Origin: Ketobacter sp963922875
GTDB taxonomy: Bacteria > Pseudomonadota > Gammaproteobacteria > Pseudomonadales > Ketobacteraceae
Direction: 5' to 3'
Assembly (NCBI GenBank): GCA_963922875.1
Contig: CAWUJH010000005.1
Coordinates: forward strand, 372,001 to 436,000
DNA length: 64,000 nucleotides
Shown here in pieces: positions 1-9,069 of the stretch; the stretch's first letter is position 1; every line of letters begins with the position of its first letter. The notes below the pieces were generated by a model that saw only the letters and a list, made by a program, of their open reading frames with translations, was not told where the DNA came from and searched no databases. The translations under genes and the position numbers were made by a program.

Positions 1-213
1 GCGACGAATGATTTTGTTTGAGAAAATACGACTTAAGCGAGGGTCAAGAGACGTGTCGATGAGTTCAGGTTCACCGATCGCTGCCAGCATACGTTCTGAG
101 GCGCTGGCATAGGCAGTTGGATCGTTTTTACAAATATCCAGGTATTCCTGGAGACTGTATTCCTCCTCCTGCGTGGTTTCGTATCGGTCTTGGTAGTGAC
201 TAAATATGCTCAT
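1..213 (-). CDS. prkA: PrkA-type serine protein kinase, N-terminal fragment
   Basis: Reading the minus strand from an ATG at 213-211 gives 71 codons open to the window edge. The product starts MSIFSHYQDRYE and continues through SLQEYLDICKNDPTAYA, AAIGEPELIDTS and DPRLSRIFSNKII. This is the conserved start of the PrkA/YeaG protein kinases, AAA-type ATPases linked to stress and stationary-phase responses and usually followed by yeaH and ycgB/spoVR. Only the N-terminal tenth is present, and the Walker motif would lie beyond the edge. The family call rests on remembered similarity of this start. Confidence 0.85.
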   Translation of the reverse strand, partial: MSIFSHYQDRYETTQEEEYSLQEYLDICKNDPTAYASASERMLAAIGEPELIDTSLDPRLSRIFSNKIIRR

Positions 214-552
214 AGGTCTACCTCATGCTTACCGGGGAAAGGTCTACAAAAAAAATCGTTCATCTCGACTAATGCGAGAAACGCAATTATTCTAAATATC
301 ATCTTAGTCGCAAAATGTAAAAACGTTTGAATCAAAAGCGATTATTTTGTTTTTTTTTAATATCTTTGTGCAGAAAATTCCACACTTTCAAATACGCTCT
401 TAGTCGGAAGTTACACATTGCTAATGAATCTAGCCTTTAAAGAGAATAAGCTTAAATTGCTGCTGGGGGCAACCGCATGTTTAGAAAATATTTAAATACA
501 TTTTAGTTCTTACAGATGATATTTTTGGAACGGCTTATGCTTTGCTCGTCCT
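214..552. other. AT-rich intergenic region upstream of prkA
   Basis: About 340 bases between the prkA start and the apaH stop. No open frame with a ribosome binding site is evident. The heptamer TTAGTCG occurs three times: as its complement at 266-272, and directly at 304-310 and 400-406. The last two are part of a shared nonamer, TCTTAGTCG, spaced 96 bp apart. A T-tract lies near 344-359. The region probably holds the prkA promoter; I could not identify a sigma-70 or sigma-54 promoter with confidence. Confidence 0.4.
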
Positions 553-1359
553 TCAATTGCAATTGCACGATGTCATGACGCGGTCGTTCAGGCAAAGTGC
601 GGTGAGTTTATTGCCCCAGACGCAGCCCGTATCCAGAGCAATTACCGAATCGGTTTCGGTGTTTCCCTCAAGGGCGGCCCAATGACCAAAAAGCACCGTT
701 TTTTCAAGTTTGACTCGGTTTGGCCAACGAAACCAGGGAACCATCCCCGGTGGCGCTTTGTCCAAGGAGTCTTTGTGTAGGAGATCTAAGTGACCAGAAT
801 GATCTAAGAGCCGCATTCGTGTGAAGCTATTGGTTATCATCCGCCAGCGTTCAGGGCCTGCTAAATCTTCGCTCCAAAGTGACGGCTCGTTGCCGTACAT
901 GTTATTAAAAAATTGGCTACGAAGATTAGGGCTTCGAAGAACTTTTTCAATTTCAGAGGCGTGTTGTCTCGCTTGCGTCAGGTTCCAGCCCGGATATATC
1001 CCTGCATGGGCCATCACCCATTGCTGGTTCTCATGAAGCAATGGGCATTCGAGTAGCCATTCAAGCAGTTGATCAGCTTGTTTGTGGCCCAGGATTCCAG
1101 CAAAGGTGTCTTTCGCCTTCGGTTCAGTATGACCCAGGGCTACGGCGAGTAGATGGAGGTCGTGATTGCCTAATACGGCAATCAGATTATCTTTCAAGTG
1201 ATAACAATGTTGTAGTGTTGCCAGTGATTTGGGGCCTCTATTGACCAAGTCTCCAGCTAGCCACAATTGATCCCGATCTGGATTGAAACGGATTGCTTTA
1301 AGTAAGCAAAGGAAGGGGTCGTAGCAGCCCTGTAAATCGCCGATGGCATAGATAGCCAC
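553..1359 (-). CDS. apaH: Symmetrical bis(5'-nucleosyl)-tetraphosphatase (Ap4A hydrolase)
   Basis: A 268-residue protein that hydrolyses Ap4A to two ADP in the cytoplasm, limiting alarmone-like dinucleotides and affecting NpN capping of RNA. Metallophosphoesterase motifs are clear: GDLQGC at 7-12, GDLVNRGP at 36-43, GNHD at 64-67, then AHAGIYP and FGHW. The start is GTG at 1359-1357, overlapping the apaG stop by one base (TAGTG), which suggests translational coupling. It is the last gene of the minus-strand run lptD-surA-pdxA-rsmA-apaG-apaH, the usual gammaproteobacterial order. Length is normal for the family. Confidence 0.96.
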   Translation of the reverse strand: MAIYAIGDLQGCYDPFLCLLKAIRFNPDRDQLWLAGDLVNRGPKSLATLQHCYHLKDNLIAVLGNHDLHLLAVALGHTEPKAKDTFAGILGHKQADQLLEWLLECPLLHENQQWVMAHAGIYPGWNLTQARQHASEIEKVLRSPNLRSQFFNNMYGNEPSLWSEDLAGPERWRMITNSFTRMRLLDHSGHLDLLHKDSLDKAPPGMVPWFRWPNRVKLEKTVLFGHWAALEGNTETDSVIALDTGCVWGNKLTALCLNDRVMTSCNCN

Positions 1360-1739
1360 TAGTGGAGCGCCGTGGGTGAAGCCAAAGTAAACACGGGAAT
1401 TGTGGCGTCGAACTCCAGCCCCATGGCATCCACCATTTGATAGGAGCCATGCATACTGCCCACGGGGGTCTGTAGCACGGCCCCGCTGCTGTATTGATAG
1501 ATTTCACCGGGCATAATGGTGGGTTTTTCCCCAATCACTCCTTCACCTTTGACTTCCTGAACCTTTTGGTTGCCATCAGTAATGACCCAATGCCGCGATA
1601 ACAGCTGAGTGGGTAAAGCCCCTCTGTTTTCAATGGTTACGTGATAGGCAAATACGTAGCGGTCAGCATCAGCGCTGGACTGGTCGGGGATAAATTCACT
1701 ACGAACGTTGACGTAAATAGGTTTATTGTCTTGGATCAT
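1359..1739 (-). CDS. apaG: ApaG (Co2+/Mg2+ efflux-associated) protein
   Basis: A 126-residue single-domain protein with the ApaG/DUF525 fibronectin-like fold. Recognisable segments are FAYHVTIENRG, RHWVITDGNQKVQEV, GVIGEKPTIMPGE and SGAVLQTPVGSMHGSYQM, the last containing the conserved glycine-rich signature. The biochemical role is unsettled; Salmonella CorD (ApaG) mutants are affected in cobalt resistance and magnesium efflux. It sits between rsmA (adjacent) and apaH (one-base overlap). Confidence 0.95.
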   Translation of the reverse strand: MIQDNKPIYVNVRSEFIPDQSSADADRYVFAYHVTIENRGALPTQLLSRHWVITDGNQKVQEVKGEGVIGEKPTIMPGEIYQYSSGAVLQTPVGSMHGSYQMVDAMGLEFDATIPVFTLASPTALH

Positions 1740-2570
1740 TTATTTCGCTCCAGCGCTCTCCGCAAGCGTTAAATCGGCCAAAGCAGCGTACTGAGTCAAA
1801 GATATTTGCTCAGGCCGCCAGTCGGGTTCAATGCCTGCTTCATGAAACAGGGCTTCAGTAACCATTGATCTTAAAGCATTTCTGACGGTTTTGCGCCGTT
1901 GACTGAAGGCAGTTGTGACGATTTTTCCTAAATGTTTGACGTCTTTGGTGGTGACTGGGAGCAACTTGTGTGGGGTTAACTTCACAATGGCAGATTCCAC
2001 TTTGGGGGGTGGGTTAAATGACTCCGGAGCCACCAGAAACAACGGCTCAACAGTACAAAAGTACTGGATCATGATGCTTAGGCGGCCATAGGCGCTGTCC
2101 CCGGTATCCGCCGCCATTCTCTCTACCACTTCCTTTTGCAGCATGAAATACATGTCTTGGATTAAGGGGCTGAATTCAGCTAAATGAAATAGTAGAGGTG
2201 TCGATATGTTGTAGGGTAAATTACCGACTATTCGTAGGCTTTCCCCGTTTAGTTGGTTCAATAGGTCAGCATAATCAGTTTTTAGGGCGTCACCCTCAAA
2301 AATACTGAAATTAGTTCGGGTTGCAAAGCTGATTTTTAAGTGTGGGATTAGGTCACGGTCGAGCTCTACAACCCCTAAGTGACCGACTCGATCCACAAGC
2401 TTTGTAGTCAGTGCGCCCAAACCCGGACCAATCTCTATCATAGTGTCGGTAAGCTTCGGATTTATGGCATTAACGATTCGATCTATGACCATGTCATCCC
2501 GTAAAAAATTTTGCCCAAATCGTTTGCGGGGTTGGTGTTTCTGAGGGCCGGTTTTAAGCTTTTTGTTCAT
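1740..2570 (-). CDS. rsmA: 16S rRNA (adenine1518-N6/adenine1519-N6)-dimethyltransferase
   Basis: KsgA, 276 residues. It dimethylates the two adjacent adenines in the helix 45 loop of 16S rRNA late in 30S assembly, using S-adenosylmethionine. Visible motifs are RFGQNFL at 17-23, the SAM-binding IEIGPGLGALT at about 45-55, the acidic VELDRDL at 68-74, and the catalytic NLPY at 117-120. The N-terminus has a short basic extension (KKLKTGPQKHQPRKR). Its start lies inside the end of pdxA (17-base overlap), so the two are likely co-translated. Confidence 0.97.
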   Translation of the reverse strand: MNKKLKTGPQKHQPRKRFGQNFLRDDMVIDRIVNAINPKLTDTMIEIGPGLGALTTKLVDRVGHLGVVELDRDLIPHLKISFATRTNFSIFEGDALKTDYADLLNQLNGESLRIVGNLPYNISTPLLFHLAEFSPLIQDMYFMLQKEVVERMAADTGDSAYGRLSIMIQYFCTVEPLFLVAPESFNPPPKVESAIVKLTPHKLLPVTTKDVKHLGKIVTTAFSQRRKTVRNALRSMVTEALFHEAGIEPDWRPEQISLTQYAALADLTLAESAGAK

Positions 2571-3567
2571 GGCGATAGTTCTCTTGGCAGCGCGTCAACG
2601 TCTGGGCTGTCTCAATGGCACAGCGTAAACTACCGCTGTCAGCTTTACCGCTGGCAGCGAGGTCCAGCGCGGTTCCGTGATCCACGGAGGTTCTGATTAT
2701 GGGTAGTCCTAGGGTAACATTGGTTGCTTGACCGAAACCTTTGGATTTGAGTACTGGTAGGCCTTGATCATGATACATGGCCACTACTGCATCGGCGGTT
2801 TCCAGGTATTTCGGAGTAAAAAGCGTATCAGCGGGTAGTGGACCAACCAAATCAAAGCCTTGACGACGAAATTCATCAAGGACTGGAATAATGATGTCGA
2901 TTTCTTCTCTGCCTAAATGACCATCTTCGCCGGCATGCGGGTTTAGGCCACAGATAAGTATTCGTGGCTGCTCGATGTTGAACTGAATCCGTAAGCTATT
3001 GTAAGTTATGCCAATAATTTGCTTGAGCCGGTGTGCCGTAATCAAATCGGCGACCTGGCGCAGCGGCACGTGAGTGGTAGCCAAGGCCACGCGAAGGTCG
3101 GGGATGGCAAGCATCATAACCACTTGATCCACTTTGCAGCGCTGCTGAAGATATTCGGTGTGGCCACTAAATGATATGCCCGCGTCGTTTATTACGGATT
3201 TTTGTACAGGGCCGGTGACCATGGCATCAAATGTGGTGTTTAGACAACCGGTTATAGCACTGTCTAAGGTATTAAGCACATAGCGAGCATTGTTGGTATC
3301 TAAGTGGCCCGCTGTAGGTTTTGCCGCGCAAGGGGTATGGAGTACTTTTATACCTTGTTTGGGGTCTGGGTCACCCGGCTTCCAGTGTACTAAGTCAAGA
3401 TCAAGGCCAAGTTGTTTGGCGCGAGATACCATCAGGTCGGCGTCAGCAATTAACACCCAATCTTGGGTCGGGGAATCTTGTGCCAGCTGGATAACAATAT
3501 CCGGACCGATACCCGCGGGTTCACCTGGGGTAATAGCAATCCTAAAGTTTGATTTCGACGTAGGCAT
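2554..3567 (-). CDS. pdxA: 4-hydroxythreonine-4-phosphate dehydrogenase
   Basis: PdxA, about 337 residues. It oxidises 4-phosphohydroxy-L-threonine in the DXP-dependent pyridoxal 5'-phosphate pathway. Family motifs include AITPGEPAGIGPDI at the N-terminus, a metal-ligand His in SGHTEYL, GLNPHAGEDGHLG and MYHDQGLPVLK. The open frame extends upstream to 3594, but the Met at 3567, giving MPTSKSNFRIAITPGEP, fits the usual length. It still overlaps the end of surA by 26 bases, as is common in this operon. Confidence 0.95.
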   Translation of the reverse strand: MPTSKSNFRIAITPGEPAGIGPDIVIQLAQDSPTQDWVLIADADLMVSRAKQLGLDLDLVHWKPGDPDPKQGIKVLHTPCAAKPTAGHLDTNNARYVLNTLDSAITGCLNTTFDAMVTGPVQKSVINDAGISFSGHTEYLQQRCKVDQVVMMLAIPDLRVALATTHVPLRQVADLITAHRLKQIIGITYNSLRIQFNIEQPRILICGLNPHAGEDGHLGREEIDIIIPVLDEFRRQGFDLVGPLPADTLFTPKYLETADAVVAMYHDQGLPVLKSKGFGQATNVTLGLPIIRTSVDHGTALDLAASGKADSGSLRCAIETAQTLTRCQENYRHEQKA

Positions 3568-4825
3568 TTTGTCTGATCTCCCGAATCCAGCCATCCAGAG
3601 CTTCGTCGAATTTGCGACGCTGCAGCATTTGACGGGCGCGATTGCGGCGAAATTCTTCGCTCATATCTTGATTGCGGCGATCTTGTACCTGAAGTATGTG
3701 CCAGCCAAACTGGGATCGAAATGGTTTGGAAATTTGCTTCAGTTCGGTGGTTGACATTGTTTGTTCAAATTCTGGCACCATTGTTCCTGGGTTTACCCAA
3801 CCCAGTTCTCCGCCTTGTAGTGCGCTGCCAGGGTCGTCGGAATAGGTCTTTGCCAGGGTTTCAAACTGATTGGGGTCCTCCTGCAATTGCTCGTAAATTT
3901 CATTAACGAGCCTCTGGGTTTCAATTTCGCTACGAATTTCATTGGATTTTACTAAAATATGGCGGGCCTTAGTCTGCTCAATCATCTGTCGGCTGCCTCC
4001 ACGAGTGTCTATGACTTTAATGATATGGAAGCCGCTGGAACTGGGCAATGGCGGCGCAATCTCACCTTTTTTCATTTCAAGCACTGTGTCAACGAAAAGG
4101 CTTGGCAGCTGTGCTGCTTTACGCCAGCCCAGATCGCCGCCGTTCAGCGCAGTCTCGCTGGCTGAATACTGGGCTGCAAGTGCTGCAAAATCAGCCCCGC
4201 CCTGGAGTTTTTGATAGACCTCCATGGCTTGAGCTTCTACTTCTTCCAAGCGCTTATTGTTTTGGGCTGGAATCAAAATATGACCCAGTCGATAATCCGG
4301 TGCTAAGGTGGCCTTGGCGACCTCGGAGTTGAGAAAGTCTGTGACATCTTGCTCAGATATATTGATTCTTCGCCCCAGCTGACGCTGGCGTATTTGATTG
4401 ACGATGATTTCGCGGCGGATTTGCTCTCTTAACGCTGGCCAAGATAGGCCATCAGCGATCACTGTTTCTCTAAAGGCATCCGTGGTCATATTGTTCTGAC
4501 GAGCAATATTGGCAATGGTGTCGTTTATTTCGTTATCGTTGACTCGGATTCCGCCCCTGGCGGCCATCTGTAATTCAATGCTCTCCACAATCATGCGTTC
4601 CAGCACTTGATCACGTAAAATATCGCTGGGTGGCACAGAACCATTTTGTTGCTCAAGTCGGGCGCGGATATCGTTGGAACGAGAATTCAGTTCGGACAGC
4701 ATAATGACGTCGTCGTCAACTACGGCGACAATCTTATCCAGAAGTTCTGGCTCTGCGAATGCGGTCGGTGTTAGAGCCAGCAGCCATAGGCCGATTAAAA
4801 CACTCAGTTTCACGGTGTTGCGCAT
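3542..4825 (-). CDS. surA: Periplasmic chaperone/peptidyl-prolyl isomerase SurA
   Basis: A 427-residue periplasmic chaperone that escorts outer-membrane proteins, including LptD, to the BAM complex. A signal peptide ends near residue 24 (TAFA/EPELLDK). The SurA N-terminal domain (DKIVAVVDDDVIMLSELNSR) is followed by two parvulin domains starting around residues 175 (YRLGHILIPAQ) and 285 (ARHILVKS), then a C-terminal helix. Placement directly downstream of lptD (24-base gap) fits its role in LptD folding. Confidence 0.96.
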   Translation of the reverse strand: MRNTVKLSVLIGLWLLALTPTAFAEPELLDKIVAVVDDDVIMLSELNSRSNDIRARLEQQNGSVPPSDILRDQVLERMIVESIELQMAARGGIRVNDNEINDTIANIARQNNMTTDAFRETVIADGLSWPALREQIRREIIVNQIRQRQLGRRINISEQDVTDFLNSEVAKATLAPDYRLGHILIPAQNNKRLEEVEAQAMEVYQKLQGGADFAALAAQYSASETALNGGDLGWRKAAQLPSLFVDTVLEMKKGEIAPPLPSSSGFHIIKVIDTRGGSRQMIEQTKARHILVKSNEIRSEIETQRLVNEIYEQLQEDPNQFETLAKTYSDDPGSALQGGELGWVNPGTMVPEFEQTMSTTELKQISKPFRSQFGWHILQVQDRRNQDMSEEFRRNRARQMLQRRKFDEALDGWIREIRQNAYVEIKL

Positions 4826-4849
4826 GAATAATAACCCTATATATTCTAT

Positions 4850-7228
4850 TTAGTAGCCAAAGGGAGGAGGTCTTAACTCCTCTCTTTGGCGATAACCGGG
4901 GATGGACTCATCCAGGGCTGAGTCGACTGAACCGCCGAAGCCACCCAAACCTTTCAGCTCAAAATTAAGCATAATGGTTTGAGACGGTTCCACTAAGGTT
5001 TCCTCATCGTTGGACTCTTTCAGAAAGCGTCGGTTCACTAAGCGTATGCGCCAGCAACAGCTTTCATATTCGACACCAACAATATTGTCAAAGGATCGGG
5101 ATTGATTCAAATCGAAGCCCCAGCGGCCCACAATACTCCAGCGAGGGTTTAGGCTCCAGGCAAAAGAAACGTCAGTTTGTTTTATCTCTTCGGAGGCGGG
5201 ATCAGCGGTTACTGCGCCGTTATCATAATAATTGTAGGTTAGGTTGACTACGTTGCGTTGCTCGTCTCGATAATCGAATCCAGTAATAATGCTATCCAGG
5301 TTGTTTTCCTGGCTATCCCATTGGGTTTCTGAGCGCCATGACCAGACTGAGTTTATAAGCCAGTTAACTCTCGCAACAAAGGGAGATAGCGTGGTAGTTT
5401 CTATTGGGTCAGACTCATTTAGCTGTACTTCGCGGTCACGAAAATACAGGATTTGTCCAAGACTTACGTTGAATAATTCTTGACCGCCATCAGAATCGAT
5501 CAGGCGGGTGGTGAGACCTAACGATAATTGGTTGGCGTCACCAATACGGTCATTCCCGGTAAATCGATTTGCTCTAAAGAGTTGCTCAAAACCAAAACTG
5601 GTTTTGGCTGTATCGAAAATGGGTAAATCGTTTTGTTCCTGCATGGGAACATATAAGTAAAAAAGTCTGGGCTCTAACGTTTGAACATAGCCCTTCCCGG
5701 AAAACTCTAGTTGTCGATCTAGAAATAAACCACTATCAATGCTGGTAACCGGGATTTCCAGATTCTTTTCATCGTCATCAAGACCGGTTTGGTTGAGACT
5801 GTAATAGCGCAAATTATAGGAAAGTCTAGGGATCAAGAACCCCCAGCTATTTCTTAAATTCAATTGTAGATATGGATTAAGTTTTACTCGGTTGGCGCTG
5901 GTGGGTTGTGATATTAGATCCTCGGGGTGATCAAAGTAGGTATATTCAGTTTCTACTCCGGTTGATAGTGGCGTATTTGCCACCGGATAGCGACTGTTTG
6001 CCTGGATTTGGGGGAGCATTCGATAAGGTAAATCTTCGTCTGCAATGATGTCATCTATCGTTTGAAATTGCTGTACCATGAGCTTGAAATTCCAATTTTC
6101 ACCATATCGATTGAAGTCTGCTCGTTGGGCTAAATGGGTATTGGAAGTGGCGTCTAAGGTGGTGTCTAAATCGAGAAAATGATCGCTATCACCAACTCGA
6201 GTGTAATCTACAGAGTTAGTCCAGTCTCCATACAGGCCCTTATGTTGCCAGTTCACTAAGGAGCGGCTGTCTTGGTATATCTTGTCATTGGCTAAATAGC
6301 CAAGGCCAACTTGTCCTTCGGTATGTGGGGTTAAATAACGAAATTCGGTTTCTAGCATTTCGCCCCGGTTAGCTAAATAGCGCGGGGTTAGGGTTGCATC
6401 CATGTTAGGAGCGATATTAACGTAGTAGGGTAGCGACAAGTCGAGGCCGCTATCACCGCTGCCTACATAGGGAAAAAGAAAGCCACTCTGGCGTCGATCA
6501 TCGATAGGGAAAGTCCACCATGGTAAATAAATGACGGGTACGCCGCCTATTTCCAGAGTTGCTCCGGTGACTGACCCCCAACCAGATTCCTGGTTTAGTT
6601 TGATTTCTTTTGCAGCTATCGCCCAGGCCTTATCATTTGGTTCGCAAGTGGTATAAGTGCTACGATCCAGGACTAACACTTTCTCTTCCGGGTTATAAAT
6701 TCTAGCCGCCGTGCCGTGGACGTGGATCTCGTGTATTACATATTCGGTATTTTTGACATCTACGGCTTTTTCATTAAGGTTTATTTCGGCAGAGTCCCCC
6801 AGAATTAGCATTCCCGGTTGGCGAATTACGACATTTCCTTGTAACGATGTGGCGCGAGTTTCGCGGTTCAAGCGGACTTCGTCGCTATATAGTTCTCGGG
6901 GCCCTTGCTTAACCTCCACGTTACCTCGCAGTACATTAGTACCATCGGGTAAGGTGTCGAAATGATCAGCAGAGGCTTTAATTTCCGCATCTTTTATTAA
7001 GCCATCGCCTAATTGAGGCACCACGTACAGCCCTTCGCAGATGCCGCTATGTTGTGGTCTCTCTGACGCTGGCAATGCAGCCACTTCGGCTGGTGATATC
7101 CAGTCCAAGTGGCGATAGGGATTCTCAGCTACTTGTTGTTCTGCCCAAACAATATCAGGTGAAAAAAAACACAGCAAAGAGATAAGCGTAATGTTCACTC
7201 CCGTGAACAAACCTTTGTTTCTTGTCAT
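4850..7228 (-). CDS. lptD: LPS-assembly outer membrane protein LptD
   Basis: LptD is the outer-membrane beta-barrel that, with LptE, inserts lipopolysaccharide into the outer leaflet. I chose the Met at 7228, which gives a signal peptide MTRNKGLFTGVN... ending IVWA and about 792 residues. The frame also reaches a GTG at 7321 preceded by AAGAAGG, but that would add 31 residues ahead of the signal peptide and leave 14 bp before the divergent amgK. After the signal come the periplasmic OstA/LptA-like domain (GNVEVKQGPRELYSDEVRLN) and the LptD barrel. Cys residues (CEG near the N-terminus, ESCCW near the C-terminus) fit the known disulphide pattern. Confidence 0.94.
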   Translation of the reverse strand: MTRNKGLFTGVNITLISLLCFFSPDIVWAEQQVAENPYRHLDWISPAEVAALPASERPQHSGICEGLYVVPQLGDGLIKDAEIKASADHFDTLPDGTNVLRGNVEVKQGPRELYSDEVRLNRETRATSLQGNVVIRQPGMLILGDSAEINLNEKAVDVKNTEYVIHEIHVHGTAARIYNPEEKVLVLDRSTYTTCEPNDKAWAIAAKEIKLNQESGWGSVTGATLEIGGVPVIYLPWWTFPIDDRRQSGFLFPYVGSGDSGLDLSLPYYVNIAPNMDATLTPRYLANRGEMLETEFRYLTPHTEGQVGLGYLANDKIYQDSRSLVNWQHKGLYGDWTNSVDYTRVGDSDHFLDLDTTLDATSNTHLAQRADFNRYGENWNFKLMVQQFQTIDDIIADEDLPYRMLPQIQANSRYPVANTPLSTGVETEYTYFDHPEDLISQPTSANRVKLNPYLQLNLRNSWGFLIPRLSYNLRYYSLNQTGLDDDEKNLEIPVTSIDSGLFLDRQLEFSGKGYVQTLEPRLFYLYVPMQEQNDLPIFDTAKTSFGFEQLFRANRFTGNDRIGDANQLSLGLTTRLIDSDGGQELFNVSLGQILYFRDREVQLNESDPIETTTLSPFVARVNWLINSVWSWRSETQWDSQENNLDSIITGFDYRDEQRNVVNLTYNYYDNGAVTADPASEEIKQTDVSFAWSLNPRWSIVGRWGFDLNQSRSFDNIVGVEYESCCWRIRLVNRRFLKESNDEETLVEPSQTIMLNFELKGLGGFGGSVDSALDESIPGYRQREELRPPPFGY

Positions 7229-7335
7229 TAACTTATTCAGGACAGTCCAGTTGTTGAAGAAGAGTGCTTGACCCTGTTTAAAAACAGATGTGATGATACA
7301 CGAACCCTGGATTTGAGTCACAGATTTGCCTTCTT

Positions 7336-8403
7336 ATGGATCATCGTAAAGCAGTTTTAACGCATTGGATAAGTGAGCAGCTATCACTAAACTTTAATTA
7401 TACGGGCCCAGTGGAGCTTGACGTAGTGTCAGGTGATGCCAGTTTTCGACGTTATTTTCGCTGTAATTTTGGCCCTGGTGCCAATAAGCATAGAGTCATC
7501 TGCGTGGATGCGCCCGTGGCAACAGAAAACAATCCGGCTTTTGTAAAGATAGCGAAGGTGCTGGGTGGCGCTGAAGTCAATGTGCCGCAAGTGCTGGCGG
7601 TTGACTTTGAGCAAGGGCTAATGATGTTGTCGGATTTAGGCGATCAGTTGTTGCGGCCGCTGTTAACCGGAGCCACTGTTGACGGTTATTACAAGCAAGC
7701 TATGGATGAGCTAATCAAGCTTATGTCTGCTCAGTTCGTTGCGGGTGTCTTACCTCTATATGATCGAGCTTTATTGCTGAGAGAGATGCATTTGTTTCGC
7801 GATTGGTTTTGTGAGCAATACCTAGGGCTGACTCTTACTGAGAACGAGCAGGGTATGATGGAGTCGTTGTTCAGTCATTTGTGTCATCAGGCGTTAAGTC
7901 AGCCACAGATTCCGGTACATAGAGATTATCACTCGCGGAATTTGATGATTTTGGAGAATGGAGATCTTGGTGTTATCGATTTTCAGGATGCAGTTTACGG
8001 GGCTATAACCTACGATCTAGTGTCCTTGTTGCGGGATGCTTATGTTGCGTGGCCAAAGGTTAAAGTGAGGCAGTGGGTCGATCAGTTCAGCGAGCAGCTG
8101 CGTAATCACCGTTTAATTTCAGTCGAGGATCAGTCTTATTGGATATGGTTCAATGAAATGGGGGTGCAGCGACATTTGAAAGTACTGGGTATTTTTGCGC
8201 GTCTGAGTTTGCGTGATGGGAAATCAGCGTATTTAAAGGATATGCCGCTTACCTACAGTTACCTGCGGAGTGAATTACAGGAGCTTGCGCAGCAGGGTCA
8301 GCCCTTTATGAGTGAGTTTGCAGACTGGCTGCAGCATCGGGTACTGCCGGCGTTTGCAAAGGCGCAACCGCAATTGGGTGCCATGATGAGGGATGATGTG
8401 TGA
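7336..8403 (+). CDS. amgK: N-acetylmuramate/N-acetylglucosamine anomeric kinase (AmgK)
   Basis: A 355-residue APH-fold kinase. AmgK phosphorylates the anomeric carbon of MurNAc (and GlcNAc), starting a peptidoglycan-recycling shortcut to UDP-MurNAc that bypasses de novo, fosfomycin-sensitive synthesis. Kinase motifs are VSGDASFRRYFR at about 31-42, the catalytic HRDYHSRN at 195-202 and the metal-binding DFQDA at 215-219. The 4-base overlap with murU and the divergent lptD match the Pseudomonas arrangement, which decides the substrate call. An older label would be aminoglycoside phosphotransferase. Confidence 0.9.
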   Translation: MDHRKAVLTHWISEQLSLNFNYTGPVELDVVSGDASFRRYFRCNFGPGANKHRVICVDAPVATENNPAFVKIAKVLGGAEVNVPQVLAVDFEQGLMMLSDLGDQLLRPLLTGATVDGYYKQAMDELIKLMSAQFVAGVLPLYDRALLLREMHLFRDWFCEQYLGLTLTENEQGMMESLFSHLCHQALSQPQIPVHRDYHSRNLMILENGDLGVIDFQDAVYGAITYDLVSLLRDAYVAWPKVKVRQWVDQFSEQLRNHRLISVEDQSYWIWFNEMGVQRHLKVLGIFARLSLRDGKSAYLKDMPLTYSYLRSELQELAQQGQPFMSEFADWLQHRVLPAFAKAQPQLGAMMRDDV

Positions 8404-9059
8404 AGGCGATGATTTTAGCGGCCGGTCGTGGCGAGCGGATGGGCCATTTGACGCAGAATACCCCCAAGCCTTTGCTCAAGGTCGCTGGAAAGCCGTTGTT
8501 AAAACACCATATCGATCGACTATTGGCGGCAGGCTTTACTGAAATTGTTATCAATGCGTCTTACCTTGGTGAACAGCTTGAAGCTTATGTTGCCGGCTTG
8601 GAGGTTGCCGCCAACATACAGGTAATTGTAGAGCCCGCGCGGTTGGAAACAGGAGGCGGTATATTTAATGCGCTATCCTTATTGGGGGATAAATCCTTTG
8701 TGGTGTTAAACGGTGATGTGTGGACTGATTATCCACTAACCGAGTTAACGCCTTTGGCGCAAAATATCTTAGCCCATTTAGTTATGGTGGATAATCCGCC
8801 TCATAATCCAGGTGGGGATTTCGTGCTCAGCAATCAGCGCATCACAGTCGAGGCAGGGCAACGCTTAACTTTTAGCGGGTTAAGTGTTTTGTCTCCAGCC
8901 TTGTTTGCCGGTCAGACTGCTGGCCGTTTCCCCTTGGCGCCGATCTTACGTCAAGCCATTGCGGAAAATACCGTCAGTGGCGAGCATTATCGGGGCGCTT
9001 GGACCGATGTGGGAACGCCAGAGCGTTTGGCTTACATTGAAGCAAAATTAAGAAGTTGA
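8400..9059 (+). CDS. murU: N-acetylmuramate alpha-1-phosphate uridylyltransferase (MurU)
   Basis: A 219-residue nucleotidyltransferase making UDP-MurNAc from MurNAc-1-phosphate, the step after AmgK. The NTP-transferase signature is at the start: MILAAGRGERMGHLTQNTPK, then PLLKVAGKPLL. Further motifs are EPARLETGGGI, LNGDVWTDYP and WTDVGTPERLAYIE. The start is GTG at 8400, overlapping the amgK stop (GTGA), so the pair is coupled. Confidence 0.92.
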   Translation: MKAMILAAGRGERMGHLTQNTPKPLLKVAGKPLLKHHIDRLLAAGFTEIVINASYLGEQLEAYVAGLEVAANIQVIVEPARLETGGGIFNALSLLGDKSFVVLNGDVWTDYPLTELTPLAQNILAHLVMVDNPPHNPGGDFVLSNQRITVEAGQRLTFSGLSVLSPALFAGQTAGRFPLAPILRQAIAENTVSGEHYRGAWTDVGTPERLAYIEAKLRS

Positions 9060-9069
9060 GGATAGAGAC

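Noticed and set aside
367..384. CRP/Vfr site upstream of prkA (TGTG and CACA)
   Set aside because: The spacing between TGTG and CACA is 10, not the 8 required for the TGTGA-N6-TCACA consensus.
4048..4332. Open frames on the plus strand opposite surA
   Set aside because: They lie wholly within a well-supported minus-strand gene, lack ribosome binding sites and show no recognisable protein.
7336..8403. Aminoglycoside resistance kinase
   Set aside because: The overlap with murU and the divergent lptD identify the cell-wall sugar kinase AmgK.
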